Shown one piece after another: positions 17,728 through 27,382 of a stretch of DNA of 64,000 nt. Made by a program: the position numbers and the translations under genes. The notes beneath the pieces are model-generated. The model saw only the letters and a program-made list of their open reading frames with translations, was not told the origin of the DNA and ran no database searches. Source of the stretch: Acinetobacter lwoffii (GTDB lineage: Bacteria; Pseudomonadota; Gammaproteobacteria; Pseudomonadales; Moraxellaceae). How positions within the stretch are numbered: the stretch's first letter is position 1; every line of letters starts with the position of its first letter. The stretch lies in assembly GCF_019343495.1 (NCBI RefSeq), contig NZ_CP072549.1, forward strand, positions 1,240,001 through 1,304,000, written 5' to 3'.

Positions 17728-18975
17728 TTAAGCTGCGTAGCGTGTGTCTTTAAGTAAACTCAGACCGTTGGCCTGCGCCATAAATGCATCTTTCAACATG
17801 GGCTGATTTTCTACCTGTTTCAGGCCGAAATTGCGTGCCCAAACCATCGGGAAGAATAAAGTGGTTTCCATCCAGCCAATCGCAGACATGCTGTGCATCA
17901 TGGCATCGTTTTGACCTTTACGGCGATGCTCATAGCGTTTTAGGGTCTGTTCATGCGCCCATACGCCACGCGCATGATCATGTAGCAAAACATCACAGAG
18001 CACGGCAGCATCCAGACAGCCAATATTCACCCCTTGTCCAGCTAAAGGATGAATTACATGTGCAGCATCTCCAATCAGGGCTAAACCGTCTTGAATATAC
18101 TGTTGGGCAGCACGGGCTTTTAAGGGGAAAGTGGCACGTGGTGTCGCCTCTAAGACTCCACCCAACATATGCTGGCTTTCACGAGTCAAGAGTTGAGTAA
18201 ATTCAGCATCTGACAACGCTGCATATTCTTCGGCATAATCCTCTGGCAAGGTCCAGACAATTGATTGCCAATGTCCCTGCTCTTCCGGATTAAGGCTGGC
18301 CATAGGTAAAAAAGCCAGAGGACCAGTTTCGAGAAAAATCTGACGCGCCATGTACTGATGAGGCTGAATCGTTTTAATCGCACAACTGATGCCTGCCTGT
18401 TTATAGTCCAGTACATCAATATCGATGAAAGCTTGCTCACGTACAAAGGAGTTTGCACCATCTGCACCAATGACCAGTTTGGTTTTGAGCTGAGTACCAT
18501 CTTCCAGATGAATAATCCACACACCGACGCCACGTTCAACACGGCTGACTTTGACTTGTGTTCTATAATCTTGAACATTTTCCAGCATCTTTTGCTGAAT
18601 GGCCAGATTCAGAATGCTGGGCTCCACCATCGAGCCTAAAGCCTGCTCTACCGATGGTGTTTTTTCTGAAGACTGGCCAAAATTAATTTCACCATAGCCA
18701 TTTTTATTCCACACCTGCATACCAGTATAAGGCTGCTGGCGTACTAAATTTTCCCAAACACCCACCGTTTTTAACAGGTGAATGGTTGCCTGACTTAAAG
18801 CCAAAACACGCGGATTGGCCACACGCAAAGTTTTATCTGCATCCAGAATTGGCGCTGCATCCAGAACTGTAGGCTGCACACCACCTTGAGCTAACAGAAG
18901 CGCTGTAAGTCCACCAACCAGCCCACCACCAATAATGACGACGTCTAATATTTCGTTAGTTTGATTTAAGCTCAT
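17728..18975 (-). CDS. FAD-dependent ubiquinone-biosynthesis hydroxylase (UbiH/UbiF/UbiI family)
   Basis: A 415-residue class A flavoprotein monooxygenase. It has the N-terminal dinucleotide-binding motif GGGLVGG, the middle DGANS motif, and the C-terminal GDAAHVIHPLAGQGVNIG motif that marks ubiquinone hydroxylases. It should hydroxylate one position of the ubiquinone ring, but the exact position cannot be read from the sequence. The C-terminal end differs from the well-known UbiF/UbiH/UbiI tails. It is the second gene of an operon: its ATG overlaps the stop of the upstream ubiH by four bases (ATGA). Confidence 0.88.
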   Translation of the reverse strand: MSLNQTNEILDVVIIGGGLVGGLTALLLAQGGVQPTVLDAAPILDADKTLRVANPRVLALSQATIHLLKTVGVWENLVRQQPYTGMQVWNKNGYGEINFGQSSEKTPSVEQALGSMVEPSILNLAIQQKMLENVQDYRTQVKVSRVERGVGVWIIHLEDGTQLKTKLVIGADGANSFVREQAFIDIDVLDYKQAGISCAIKTIQPHQYMARQIFLETGPLAFLPMASLNPEEQGHWQSIVWTLPEDYAEEYAALSDAEFTQLLTRESQHMLGGVLEATPRATFPLKARAAQQYIQDGLALIGDAAHVIHPLAGQGVNIGCLDAAVLCDVLLHDHARGVWAHEQTLKRYEHRRKGQNDAMMHSMSAIGWMETTLFFPMVWARNFGLKQVENQPMLKDAFMAQANGLSLLKDTRYAA

Positions 18976-20180
18976 GCTTTTAACCCCATGGCATAATTTG
19001 CAACGAGTGGCTTGATGCCAGGAATCGTATCAAAAGCGATTAAACCTGTATTACGCATCAGCTTTAAAAATGGATTCTGGTTACTAAAGCCACGTACCAC
19101 TGAATCACAGAATTTGATCACACGCTGCTGGTCACTGAGACGAGATTTTTCATAGTCTTGTAATATTCCAGCATCGCCCAAGTCTGCGCCTTGTACCTGC
19201 TGTTCTTTCAGGTAACGCACCAATACATGCGCATCACGCATACACAGGTTAAAACCCTGACCAGCGACCGGATGAATCGTATGGGCAGCATTGCCCATCA
19301 ATACGACACGGCCAACAGCCTGTTTTTCGGCTAACACTTGAGACAATGGAAAACTGAACCGTTTTCCGGTTTTCTGGAATTTTCCGGCACGATCACCATA
19401 CGTTTCCTGTAAGGCATCCAGAAAATGCTGGTCATTTTCATCCCCCAACCATTCTCCTTCAGTACCTTTTTTCACTGGCCAGACCACTGAACGACGATAC
19501 TCACCCGGTAGTGGTAAAAGTGCCAAAGGCCCTAAATGGCTGAAACGCTCAAAGCCCACATGAGCATGTGGCTTTGAAGTTTGTACTGTGGTCACAATCG
19601 CAACCTGATCATAATCATGTTCTGACGCACCAATACCCAAGGCTTTACGGCAGAAAGAATCCCGCCCATCGGCGGCAATAACCAGTTTGGACTGTAATTT
19701 TAGTGACGATTCACCACGCTGAGCTTCGATATAAGCAAAGTCTGTATCTTGGATAAGGGATGTCACTTGAACACCATCAATCAGTTCAATCAATGGCTCT
19801 TTTTTGACTTGGGTCAGCAGTACACGACCGAGCCAGGCATTTTCAATGACCTGACCAAAGCTTTCGACTTTTTCCTGTTCGGCTTTCAGTCGAGCCTTAC
19901 CAAAACTGCCCTGTTCGGTAATATTCACTTCCAGAATTGGGGTAGCATGTTCTTGCAAGGCATTCCAAAGTCCAAGCTCCTGATAGATCTGCACGCTACG
20001 GCGTGACAAGGCACTGTTACGTGCATCAAAACTGGAATGATATGGCGCAAGATTTTCATCATCATAATTTGGGTATTTAATGGCTTCCAACAGTTTGACT
20101 GCAATATTGATTTTCGCCAACATCAATGCGAGGCTTAAGCCGACCATACCACCACCGACAATGATGACTTCTTGTTGCAT
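18972..20180 (-). CDS. ubiH: FAD-dependent ubiquinone-biosynthesis hydroxylase, UbiH-like
   Basis: A 402-residue paralogue of the downstream gene. It has the FAD-binding GGGMVGLSLALMLAK start, the DGRDS motif and the GNAAHTIHPVAGQGFNLCMRD signature. The C terminus (LMRNTGLIAFDTIPGIKP) resembles UbiH (2-octaprenyl-6-methoxyphenol hydroxylase), so the ubiH label is preferred over ubiI or ubiF with moderate certainty. The two hydroxylases are translationally coupled. In Pseudomonas ubiH lies next to pepP; here a GNAT gene, a gene-poor stretch and a DUF378 gene separate them. Confidence 0.87.
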   Translation of the reverse strand: MQQEVIIVGGGMVGLSLALMLAKINIAVKLLEAIKYPNYDDENLAPYHSSFDARNSALSRRSVQIYQELGLWNALQEHATPILEVNITEQGSFGKARLKAEQEKVESFGQVIENAWLGRVLLTQVKKEPLIELIDGVQVTSLIQDTDFAYIEAQRGESSLKLQSKLVIAADGRDSFCRKALGIGASEHDYDQVAIVTTVQTSKPHAHVGFERFSHLGPLALLPLPGEYRRSVVWPVKKGTEGEWLGDENDQHFLDALQETYGDRAGKFQKTGKRFSFPLSQVLAEKQAVGRVVLMGNAAHTIHPVAGQGFNLCMRDAHVLVRYLKEQQVQGADLGDAGILQDYEKSRLSDQQRVIKFCDSVVRGFSNQNPFLKLMRNTGLIAFDTIPGIKPLVANYAMGLKA

Positions 20181-20285
20181 GCTTACTTCCTTATCTGTTT
20201 ATTCGCATCTATGGCGAATTACATAAAACGTATACTGGTTTTATCTTACCTCAAGGCTTTAAATTTTTATAATGATTCGTTTTAT

Positions 20286-20855
20286 TTAGTTTTCTCCATG
20301 ATGATCCAGCCTATATTGAAAAACCAAGACATCGCGCTTTTCAGTCCCCAACTTCGGCAATACAGTATAGGCATTGATCCGTTCAACGATTTCAAACCCT
20401 GTCTTTAAAAGCACTTGGTGTGCCTGTATATGTTCTGCATCACAGAAAGTATCTAGTGATTTAAATGTAAGATATTGTCTAAAATACTGAATCACCGCTT
20501 TCATCGCCTCAAGCATATAGCCCTGCCCCTGAAATCGAGGACCAAGTCCGAAATGAATTTCAAGGCTGTTATTTTGCTGTTGAATAATCGTTAGTAACCC
20601 GATTGCCAGATGACTTTTTCGCTCAGCAATCACCCATGAAAATCCTTTAATCGGTTGCTGCCAATAGCTTAACGCCCATTTCGGCAACATCTGCTGAGTT
20701 TGACCGACTGTTGTATGCACCTGTCGTTGTAAGTATTTTGATGCTTCAACGTCGCCACAATACTCTTGGAATAATGAAAATTCATCTCCAACTTTATATG
20801 CTCTTAACTCCAACCAAGTTGTCTTTAATTCAGCAACTAAAATATTTATACTCAC
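20286..20855 (-). CDS. GNAT family N-acetyltransferase (RimJ/RimL type)
   Basis: A protein of about 189 residues with the N-terminal LRAYKVGDEFSLFQEY pattern of RimJ/RimL-type GNAT enzymes. The acetyl-CoA loop is present as RFQGQGYMLEA (Q/R-x-x-G-x-G/A), and a late strand follows in LLKTGFEIVERI. It would acetylate an amine or a protein N terminus with acetyl-CoA; the substrate is unknown. No ATG occurs at the 5' end. The GTG at 20855 has GAG 9 nt upstream and is preferred over a TTG at 20864. This part is AT-rich and looks like an accessory insertion between ubiH and pepP. Confidence 0.75.
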   Translation of the reverse strand: MSINILVAELKTTWLELRAYKVGDEFSLFQEYCGDVEASKYLQRQVHTTVGQTQQMLPKWALSYWQQPIKGFSWVIAERKSHLAIGLLTIIQQQNNSLEIHFGLGPRFQGQGYMLEAMKAVIQYFRQYLTFKSLDTFCDAEHIQAHQVLLKTGFEIVERINAYTVLPKLGTEKRDVLVFQYRLDHHGEN

Positions 20856-21382
20856 TTTTATCAACTCGGCATTAAAAAACGGAATGTTATTATTTCATTT
20901 GGCACTTATACGATTCGATCGCAAACCTAGTCAAATTGGTATAACTCGATCTACTCGCTTCGCACAATTTTGAATACATACTGATGCTCGTAGATCCTGA
21001 ATGATAAAATTGTGAATCAAGCCATTTATAAATAAGCTGATAATCACTGTCAGGAGCAGAAGGCCCATTTTCAATCACTATTATTTTCTTATTTTTAGAG
21101 AGTTTTATAAATATAACTCGATTTTTTAGCTAACAGATATTTTAAAAAAAATTTATCCAACCATGTACAACCTAATCTTATTTGTATGATAGTAATCATT
21201 AATCTTTAGCTAAGTGTTGTTGTAGATCTGAGGATGATTCTATTAATAACCTATAAACACCTATATAAAAAACCCCGGAAATATACCGAGGTTTCTTCAT
21301 CTTCCACACTATTTCTATCCTCTCGACAAGCTACTCAAAGACATTATCCTATCTTGTAAGAAACTCGTGCAGGAGGATTAGC
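20856..21382. other. Gene-poor region between the GNAT gene and the DUF378 gene
   Basis: About 500 bp of AT-rich DNA. It contains one 62-codon minus-strand frame (20890-21078) with no recognisable domain, no good ribosome-binding site and unusual composition, possibly a remnant. It also holds the terminator of the DUF378 gene at 21268-21294. No RNA gene or repeat was recognised. Confidence 0.5.
21268..21294 (-). terminator. Terminator of the DUF378 gene
   Basis: Read on the minus strand, AACCTCGG pairs with CCGGGGTT (one G-U pair) around a 7-nt loop, followed by seven T. It lies 90 bp downstream of the DUF378 stop. Confidence 0.75.
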
Positions 21383-21622
21383 TTAACGCACAATATTGGT
21401 ATGATGATCTGTATGGTGTACTGTTTTACCCAACTTCGTTCCTGTATAAATCAGGTACAATGCCGACAAACCAACCAATACATAAATAATTCGAGATAAG
21501 GCGCTCATATCACCAAAGATCGCAGCGACCAAATTAAAATCGAATGCACCAATTAAACCCCAATTGATGCCACCAATGATTGTTAAAGCATAAGCAATCC
21601 AATCAATCGTATTTAATCTCAT
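21383..21622 (-). CDS. DUF378 family small membrane protein
   Basis: A 79-residue protein with two membrane segments (about residues 8-28 and 43-62). The conserved GGINWGLIGAFDFNLVAAIFG loop between them defines DUF378. The short C-terminal tail is His-rich (HHTDHHT), which could bind metal but is not conserved in family members known to me. AGGAG lies about 7 nt before the ATG. It is a single-gene unit with its own terminator. No function is established for the family. Confidence 0.85.
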   Translation of the reverse strand: MRLNTIDWIAYALTIIGGINWGLIGAFDFNLVAAIFGDMSALSRIIYVLVGLSALYLIYTGTKLGKTVHHTDHHTNIVR

Positions 21623-21870
21623 AAGTGTTCTCCTACTCTTATTTAAGTTTATTTAAGGATCAGAGAAAGTATGAGAATCTCAGCGCATTTAATATGTAGC
21701 TTTGATGCTAAAAACGGATTTTCTGTGTTGACTTCCTGTCAATTTTTAAGCTGTAAATTTTACTTAGGTGAGTTTTATTTGACTTGTTCGATATAAACGT
21801 AAGCTAAATCACTTTTTGATCGATGCGATATAGCTAGGAATTCTTGTTTGAAACGGCATAGAAATGTCAT

Positions 21871-21894
21871 AAAAAAAACCGATCTTGCGACCGG
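21871..21894 (-). terminator. Terminator of pepP
   Basis: On the minus strand CCGGTC-GCAA-GATCGG forms a six-pair stem (one G-U) capped by a GCAA tetraloop and followed by eight T. It sits 22 bp after the pepP stop. Confidence 0.85.
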
Positions 21895-21915
21895 CTTGCT
21901 GTATTTTTTCTCAAA

Positions 21916-23250
21916 TTAAGCAGCGCACGCTTTCGCCATTAATGCCTCAATCTCTTCTACCGTTTTGACGACTTTCGCGGTTAAAACTAGCGGGCCATTT
22001 GCAGTGGCCACCACATCATCTTCAATCCTAATGCCAATTCCACGCCATTTGGTATCCACTGTTTCATCATCAGACGCGATGTAAAGACCCGGCTCAACGG
22101 TCACGACCATGCCCTCTTCATACGAGCGCCATTCACCATCAACCTTATAAGCACCGACATCATGCACATCCATACCGAGCCAATGCCCCGTACCGTGCAT
22201 GTAGAACTGACGAAAAGCTTCTTTTTCTATAATCTCGTCGATATTACCCTGCATCAAGCCAAGATCGAGCAAACCCTGCACCAAAATACGCACTGCAACA
22301 TTGTGAGGTTCTTTATACGAGTTACCAATTTGCACGGCATTGATCGCAGCGATTTGAGCATCCAGTACTACGTTATATAAGGCTTTCTGTTCCGGACTGA
22401 ATTTACCATTTACCGGAAAGGTACGGGTAATGTCTGAAGCATAGAACTGATATTCAGCTGCAGCATCAATCAGGACTAAATCGCCATCTTTCAGTTCTTT
22501 GTCATTTTCTACATAATGCAGGATGCAGGCATTCTCACCGCCACCGACAATACTGTTATAAGCCGGAACACCGCCATTTTTGCCAAAGACATAATTCAGC
22601 TCGGCTTCCAGCGCATATTCCATCATACCCGGACGTACTGCTAGCATCGCTTGCGTATGTGCATCAGCAGAAATATCGGAAGCAATCTGCATCAGTTCGA
22701 TTTCATTTGCATCTTTATGCAGACGCATTTCATCAACAATACGATCCAGCTGAATTACTTGCGCTGGCGCAGAAGTACCACGACGGCTTTCACCACTTGC
22801 AGTTGCAATCCATTTGGCGACACGCGCATCAAACTCTGCATGCTGTCCAATGCGATAAAATAACTGATCTTTATTTTGTAACTTTTCTAAGATTTCTTCA
22901 TCCAGCAAATCAATCGCATAGGCTTCATCTGCATCATAATCCTGAATAGCCCCATCAATACCCGCGCGGTAGCCATTCCAGATTTCCATTTCACGGTTGC
23001 GTTCACGACAGAACAAACTGTAGCTATAGCCTTCTTCTTCAGTGTCAAAGGTTTCAATCACAGCCACAGCTTCAGGTTCCGCGAATCCGGTTAAATAGAA
23101 GAAACTACTGTCTGCACGGTATTTATAATCTGCATCACGGTTACGCATGGCTACCGGACTGGTCGCGATAATAGCGATACTGCGTAAACCGATTTCCCCT
23201 GCGAGGATTGCGCGACGTTCCTCAAAAACTGCCTGTGTCAATTTCTTCAT
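21916..23250 (-). CDS. pepP: Xaa-Pro aminopeptidase PepP
   Basis: A 444-residue dinuclear-metal aminopeptidase that removes N-terminal residues preceding proline. The N-terminal aminopeptidase-P domain (about residues 1-135) contains YRADSSFFYLTGF. The pita-bread catalytic domain supplies the metal ligands: two Asp in IDAAAEYQFYASDITRTF, His in GTGHWLGMDVHDVG, Glu in TVEPGLY, and a last Glu in GIRIEDD. The length is usual for the family. It is followed 3' by its own terminator and preceded by ygfB 133 bp upstream, the usual ygfB-pepP order of gammaproteobacteria. Confidence 0.95.
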   Translation of the reverse strand: MKKLTQAVFEERRAILAGEIGLRSIAIIATSPVAMRNRDADYKYRADSSFFYLTGFAEPEAVAVIETFDTEEEGYSYSLFCRERNREMEIWNGYRAGIDGAIQDYDADEAYAIDLLDEEILEKLQNKDQLFYRIGQHAEFDARVAKWIATASGESRRGTSAPAQVIQLDRIVDEMRLHKDANEIELMQIASDISADAHTQAMLAVRPGMMEYALEAELNYVFGKNGGVPAYNSIVGGGENACILHYVENDKELKDGDLVLIDAAAEYQFYASDITRTFPVNGKFSPEQKALYNVVLDAQIAAINAVQIGNSYKEPHNVAVRILVQGLLDLGLMQGNIDEIIEKEAFRQFYMHGTGHWLGMDVHDVGAYKVDGEWRSYEEGMVVTVEPGLYIASDDETVDTKWRGIGIRIEDDVVATANGPLVLTAKVVKTVEEIEALMAKACAA

Positions 23251-23383
23251 TACACCTTACTTCTTTCTTATCGATCAATACTTGTATTTAGAATATAGTC
23301 TTGAAATCAGACTATAGATTTCACTGTAAACAGCAAAATATATGCCTGATTTCAAGCAGGTGATGACTCACCTCAGCATTTCA

Positions 23384-24016
23384 TCAGCTTAGACGTTTAG
23401 GCGAGAAAATCTCGACTACACTTTGCGCTTCTGTAGTAGCGACTTTAGGCTGATTTTTTTGACTAAATTGCTGTAAGAGGGGCGTTTCTTCAACTTCGAC
23501 CTTTTTACGCCCTAAAGACAGACTGACAGGAATCAGCCGCACAAATTCGTACAATTCCTGATAGCTTTCTTCACTTTCGGCATCATCGTCCGAGTCTTCA
23601 AATTCAACTGCGGCTACATCTTGTAAATGTTCAATCAGCTCAACTTCATCCTGACGGATATGTCCTGAAGCCAGTCCGAAACCTAAGACCACGCCTGCAC
23701 ACCAGTCCGCCAGAGCCTGTACGCGTTCTGAAAGCACATGCTCATCATCAGGCAGCAAAGGTAAATAATCCAGCTCATCTTCAGACAATGCATGGAACAC
23801 ATCTTCAGCTTCGCCCGCCAACAACTCTAATGCTTCGGCATCCAGTTCAGGTACATCCAGTGTTTCTAAAATCTGTAACCACTCTTCACTGCTTGGCGCC
23901 TGGGTGACACAAACAATGCCAGTCAGCAAACCATGTAGTTCGCTAGGGCTAGAAATTTCCTCAATTGAAGAAAAATTGCGGTGCCATTCGGTCCAACCTG
24001 AAATATCGTCTTGCAT
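23384..24016 (-). CDS. ygfB: UPF0149 / YgfB family protein
   Basis: A 210-residue acidic, helical protein of the YgfB/YecA family. The N-terminal SPSELHGLLTGIVC segment and the central WCAGVVLGFGLASG helix are typical. A Ser/Asp/Glu-rich loop of unusual length (about residues 140-160) precedes the C-terminal EFVRLIPVSL strand. In Pseudomonas YgfB influences beta-lactamase expression by acting on a regulator; its role here is unknown. The ATG at 24016 is used because GGA precedes it at about 8 nt; an in-frame TTG lies four codons upstream. Divergent from the zapA operon, next to pepP as expected. Confidence 0.87.
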   Translation of the reverse strand: MQDDISGWTEWHRNFSSIEEISSPSELHGLLTGIVCVTQAPSSEEWLQILETLDVPELDAEALELLAGEAEDVFHALSEDELDYLPLLPDDEHVLSERVQALADWCAGVVLGFGLASGHIRQDEVELIEHLQDVAAVEFEDSDDDAESEESYQELYEFVRLIPVSLSLGRKKVEVEETPLLQQFSQKNQPKVATTEAQSVVEIFSPKRLS

Positions 24017-24080
24017 TCGTTTATCCAATCTTTATACTGCTTATATATTACCTTTGTTTGCAACACTGTGCGACCTCGAT

Positions 24081-24638
24081 ATGTTAGAAGAATTACAGCG
24101 TCTACAAGTGCAGATCGGCGTGTTAAAAACGCGACTTGCACGGCTTGAAAGTGAAAATTCCAGTTTGCGCGAAGAGCAAGACTCTTCAATGATGCAACAT
24201 CAACAGCAAATTGAACAAAAGAACAGCGTGATTGCGCAAAAACAACAAGAAAATGAAAATCTGACAGAACAATTGACGGATTCTCGTGCCCAATTTCAAC
24301 TGCTCAATAATGATGCAACTGCACTGGCAGACCGTTATGGCCGTCTGGAAAAAAGCTGTACCGATCTAAAAAACCGTTTTCAGGAAATTCTGGCTGAACG
24401 GAATGAACTGCGTGTGGTTAAGGAAAAGATGATCCTTGAACAGCGTCATGCCCAACAGGAAATTCAGCGTCTGACTCAGGAATCTGAACGTTTAACCCAG
24501 AAAAATGAAAATGCCAAAGCCAAGGTTGAAGCGATTATTCAACGTCTGGCGATTCTCGGTACTGCGCAGGATCATCACGCACAGGAAATTCAACAACTGG
24601 CCCATCCGACTGAAGCGACTGAGGAAGCCTCACCATGA
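24081..24638 (+). CDS. Coiled-coil protein preceding ZapA (TIGR02449-like)
   Basis: A 185-residue protein that is almost entirely heptad-patterned (residues 1-165), beginning MLEELQRLQVQIGVLKTRLARLE. The first 60 residues match the short TIGR02449 coiled-coil proteins encoded before zapA in Pseudomonas. The protein here is about three times longer, with a Gln/Glu-rich extension. It may be a division-associated, ZapB-like partner of ZapA. That is inferred from position: its stop overlaps the zapA start by four bases (ATGA). No Shine-Dalgarno sequence is visible before the ATG at 24081. Confidence 0.75.
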   Translation: MLEELQRLQVQIGVLKTRLARLESENSSLREEQDSSMMQHQQQIEQKNSVIAQKQQENENLTEQLTDSRAQFQLLNNDATALADRYGRLEKSCTDLKNRFQEILAERNELRVVKEKMILEQRHAQQEIQRLTQESERLTQKNENAKAKVEAIIQRLAILGTAQDHHAQEIQQLAHPTEATEEASP

Positions 24639-24922
24639 GTGAACAAATTGCAATTGATCTCAGAGTATTGGGGCATAGTTTCCGTCTGGCCTCTACTCCT
24701 GACAAGCAGGAAGAATTAGAACGCGCAGCACAGTTATTGAATGACAAATACGATGAATTTCGCCGTAAAGCACCACGTATGGAACCCAGCAAGCTGATTA
24801 TTATGGTGGCACTTGAGCTGATGCAGGAGGTCTTGAATATGAACAGATCCCTGCAACAATATGCGCATTGCGAGCGTTTGTTACAAACTATTTTAGAAGA
24901 AGTTGAAGAACTGACTGAATAA
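24635..24922 (+). CDS. zapA: Cell division protein ZapA
   Basis: A 95-residue protein that bundles FtsZ filaments and stabilises the Z ring. The N-terminal globular part (IDLRVLGHSFRLAST, with E..L..AA..L) and the C-terminal coiled-coil helix (MVALELMQEVLNMNRSLQQY) follow the ZapA pattern, and the length is typical. It is cotranscribed with and translationally coupled to the coiled-coil gene upstream. The 6S RNA gene follows about 100 bp downstream on the same strand, as in E. coli and Pseudomonas. Confidence 0.93.
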   Translation: MSEQIAIDLRVLGHSFRLASTPDKQEELERAAQLLNDKYDEFRRKAPRMEPSKLIIMVALELMQEVLNMNRSLQQYAHCERLLQTILEEVEELTE

Positions 24923-24987
24923 TCTCGAATTCTGTTTAAACTTCGGACATTCGACCGAACTGTTTACAGTTCATGAACAGCATAGAG

Positions 24988-25015
24988 TTGCCACACCGGG
25001 ATTATTGTTTATAAT
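24988..25015 (+). promoter_or_regulatory. Sigma-70 promoter of 6S RNA
   Basis: TTGCCA (24988-24993) and a perfect TATAAT (25010-25015) are separated by 16 bp. This places the transcription start near 25022, where the 6S RNA closing stem begins. Confidence 0.8.
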
Positions 25016-25021
25016 TAACTT

Positions 25022-25200
25022 AACTCTGAGGTGTTCGCCAGCGGGTCTATTCCCCTGCCGATACTAACACTTATGGGTGTGTTCTGTATATTTAGAGTGT
25101 ATGCCCATCTCCGTATGGGAAACCCAGCAAGTATACGTCGCATCCTCCTTGAACTCATCGGGTTCAGGGTAACGACACATGCAGCGGCATCTTCGGAGTA
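25022..25200 (+). ncRNA. ssrS: 6S RNA
   Basis: About 179 nt matching the 6S family. The 5' side reads CTCTGAGGTGTTCGCCAGCG and the 3' side GCAGCGGCATCTTCGGAGT; the two ends pair to form the closing stem. The middle carries the usual interrupted arms and the CCTTGAACTCATCGGGTTCAGGGT hairpin. 6S RNA binds sigma-70 RNA polymerase by imitating an open promoter and damps transcription in stationary phase. It lies downstream of zapA as in other gammaproteobacteria, but its usual downstream partner ygfA is 8.9 kb away. The ends are set from the promoter and the stem and may be off by a few bases. Confidence 0.92.
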
Positions 25201-25412
25201 CTTCAATTTCGTTTTCAAAATATAATTATAATTTTTCCTGAATTTCCTCTTATTTTAATTTTGTAGTATTTCTCTCGAACATTCCTCTAGATTCATTTTA
25301 TTGATGTATTCATTATCTGGAATGAAAAAAAATCTTTAGCTATGAAAAAGATAGGGCTTTAATTACTTCCGTCAAAATCAAACAATTTTTCAGTAACTTA
25401 TTTTCCTATTTT

Positions 25413-25574
25413 TCAGGCTATTTTATCCCGATATAAAGTGTGCATGGCCCAGATTGCAGCAGGAATCCAGCCTAAAATCGAAATCTGAAGCATTAAGCAT
25501 ACTGTGGCTTCGGCTGGTCGATGAAGGGTCATAAATAATGACCAAGGGAAAATAAATGCAACAATTGATTTCAT
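25413..25574 (-). CDS. YqaE/Pmp3 family small membrane protein
   Basis: A 53-residue protein with two membrane segments (about residues 3-17 and 24-44). The second carries the ILGWIPAAIWAMHTL motif typical of the Pmp3/YqaE family, whose members affect membrane potential and salt tolerance in yeast and plants; the bacterial role is unclear. The ATG at 25574 has AGAGGA 8 nt upstream. Nineteen further codons are open upstream but are Lys/Arg-rich and unlike the family, so they are not included. A monocistronic gene. Confidence 0.8.
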   Translation of the reverse strand: MKSIVAFIFPWSLFMTLHRPAEATVCLMLQISILGWIPAAIWAMHTLYRDKIA

Positions 25575-25881
25575 TCTTAAAATCCTCTTTTTGCGATATT
25601 TTAAATTTTTATATCCAGTTTTTAGCCGCACTTAAAACTGGTACTTAGGTTTAGATAATTTTTAATGGGATCAGCAGAATCTCTGTACATGCTGTAATCC
25701 CGCGTAAAAATATCCTGAAAGCCTAATTCAGCCAGCTTAAATGAAGCTTAAAAATTATTTTAAATCCGCTAACCTTTGCATATTTTCAATCAAAATATTG
25801 ACGTTTGAATGAAACAGTCTTTGCTTTAACTTTTACTTTCCATAGATTCAGATCTTAATAAAATCTTGAATCCCTAGACCT
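25575..25881. other. Intergenic region, no gene seen
   Basis: About 300 bp of AT-rich DNA between the Pmp3-like gene and the 3' end of the sugar-dehydrogenase-like gene. It should contain the promoter of the former. No clear terminator, RNA gene or repeat was recognised. Confidence 0.6.
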
Positions 25882-27228
25882 TTATTTACTTACTGCAGCT
25901 AGTGTACTCAAGGGTGATACTCGCCAAATCACATCACCGACATCATCAGCAACCAAAATGGCACCTGAAGAATCTACCGCCACACCGACCGGTCGCCCAT
26001 ATGCATCGTCCTGATCACTTAAAAATCCAGTCAAAACATCTTGAGGTGGGCCCATCGGTTGCCCATTCTGAAAGGGAACAAAAATCACTTTATAGCCACT
26101 ATGCGGTTTGCGGTTCCATGAACCATGCTGGCCAATCAGCGCACCGTTTCGATATTGAGGCATCAGGTCTGCCCTATAGAAGGCCAAGCCCAATGAAGCT
26201 GTATGATTGCCCAATGCATAATCCGGTGGAATTGCTCGCGCAACTAAGGCAGGTTTTTGCGGTTTGACCCGTGTATCTACATGTTGGCCATAATAACTAT
26301 AGGGCCAGCCATAAAAAGCACCTTCTTTGACAGAGGTCAGGTAATCAGGAACCAGATCATTACCGAGCTCATCACGTTCATTCACCACTGTCCAAAGTGT
26401 GCCGCTCTTAGGTTGCCAATCCATGCCATTCGGATTACGCAGTCCGGTGGCAAAAGGTCGCGCTTGAGCACTGGCTATGTCAAATTCCATGATCAGTGCC
26501 CGGCCCTGCTCTTGCTCTAAGCCATTTTCAGCGACATTACTGTTGGAACCCACCGTGATATAGAGTTTGCTTCCGGCAGGATTGGCAATGACATTTTTGG
26601 TCCAGTGATGGTTTAAACGACCTGCCGGTAAATCCAGCATCTTGGTACCAGTTGCTGTAATTTGAGTCGCACCGTTCTGATAAGGAAAACGCATCAGGGC
26701 ATCAGTATTCGCCACATACAGCATATTACCGACTAGCGCCATGCCAAATGGAGAATTGAGATTCTGTAAAAATACGGTTTTTTGTTCAGCCACCCCATCT
26801 CCATTGCTATCGCGAAGTAGACTGATGCGGTTGGCACTGGGGTGCGATGAACCTGCACGTTGCATCACCCATTTCATGATTTTGCCTTTGATCCCTTTGC
26901 TGTCATCGGGCTTAGGCGGTGCATCGGTTTCAGCCACCAATACATCACCATTCGGCAATACATACAGCCAGCGCGGATGCTGCAACCCTTTGGCAAATGC
27001 CTGAACTTTTAAACCTGTCGCTGTTGTCGGCATTTTACCTTCAGGCCAACCTTTAGCAGGTGCAATATTGACCGTAGGCAGCAAGCTTGATTTTGGTTTG
27101 GGCAAATGTGGCTGGGAACCATAACTGTCATTGATTGGCGACTTGGAAGGCATGGTACATCCAGTCATGGTTAGGAGAAGTGCACAGCCGGCACCTGTAA
27201 GTAAAAGTTGAATAGGCTGATGAAGCAT
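25882..27228 (-). CDS. PQQ-dependent sugar dehydrogenase-like (sorbosone dehydrogenase family) lipoprotein
   Basis: A 448-residue exported beta-propeller protein. The signal peptide ends in the lipobox MTGC (Cys24), so it should be a lipoprotein. Motifs of the GdhB/L-sorbosone-dehydrogenase family are seen: [51 protein letters not shown] and [16 protein letters not shown]. Members oxidise aldoses or aldonolactones with PQQ in the periplasm, but the substrate cannot be predicted and PQQ binding is assumed from the family. No PQQ synthesis genes are in the window. It lies 154 bp downstream of the GntR gene on the same strand. Confidence 0.82.
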   Translation of the reverse strand: MLHQPIQLLLTGAGCALLLTMTGCTMPSKSPINDSYGSQPHLPKPKSSLLPTVNIAPAKGWPEGKMPTTATGLKVQAFAKGLQHPRWLYVLPNGDVLVAETDAPPKPDDSKGIKGKIMKWVMQRAGSSHPSANRISLLRDSNGDGVAEQKTVFLQNLNSPFGMALVGNMLYVANTDALMRFPYQNGATQITATGTKMLDLPAGRLNHHWTKNVIANPAGSKLYITVGSNSNVAENGLEQEQGRALIMEFDIASAQARPFATGLRNPNGMDWQPKSGTLWTVVNERDELGNDLVPDYLTSVKEGAFYGWPYSYYGQHVDTRVKPQKPALVARAIPPDYALGNHTASLGLAFYRADLMPQYRNGALIGQHGSWNRKPHSGYKVIFVPFQNGQPMGPPQDVLTGFLSDQDDAYGRPVGVAVDSSGAILVADDVGDVIWRVSPLSTLAAVSK

Positions 27229-27382
27229 TTTTATCTCTTGTTATTATCATCCTCAACTTACTTTAAAAAACAATTTGAGATGCCACTAGCGGGTTCTTGT
27301 TTTTTCTGGTTATGAATTGGTTATCAATTTTAAGTCAGGTCTGATATTTTTCTTGCTATAAAATAAATTTATCCTGATTAAC

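Noticed and set aside
20890..21078. 62-codon minus-strand frame
   Set aside because: No recognisable domain, no good ribosome-binding site and AT-rich surroundings; mentioned only as a possible remnant.
25015..25225. Two opposed frames of about 65 codons
   Set aside because: They lie on the 6S RNA gene, whose promoter, sequence motifs and pairing explain the region fully.
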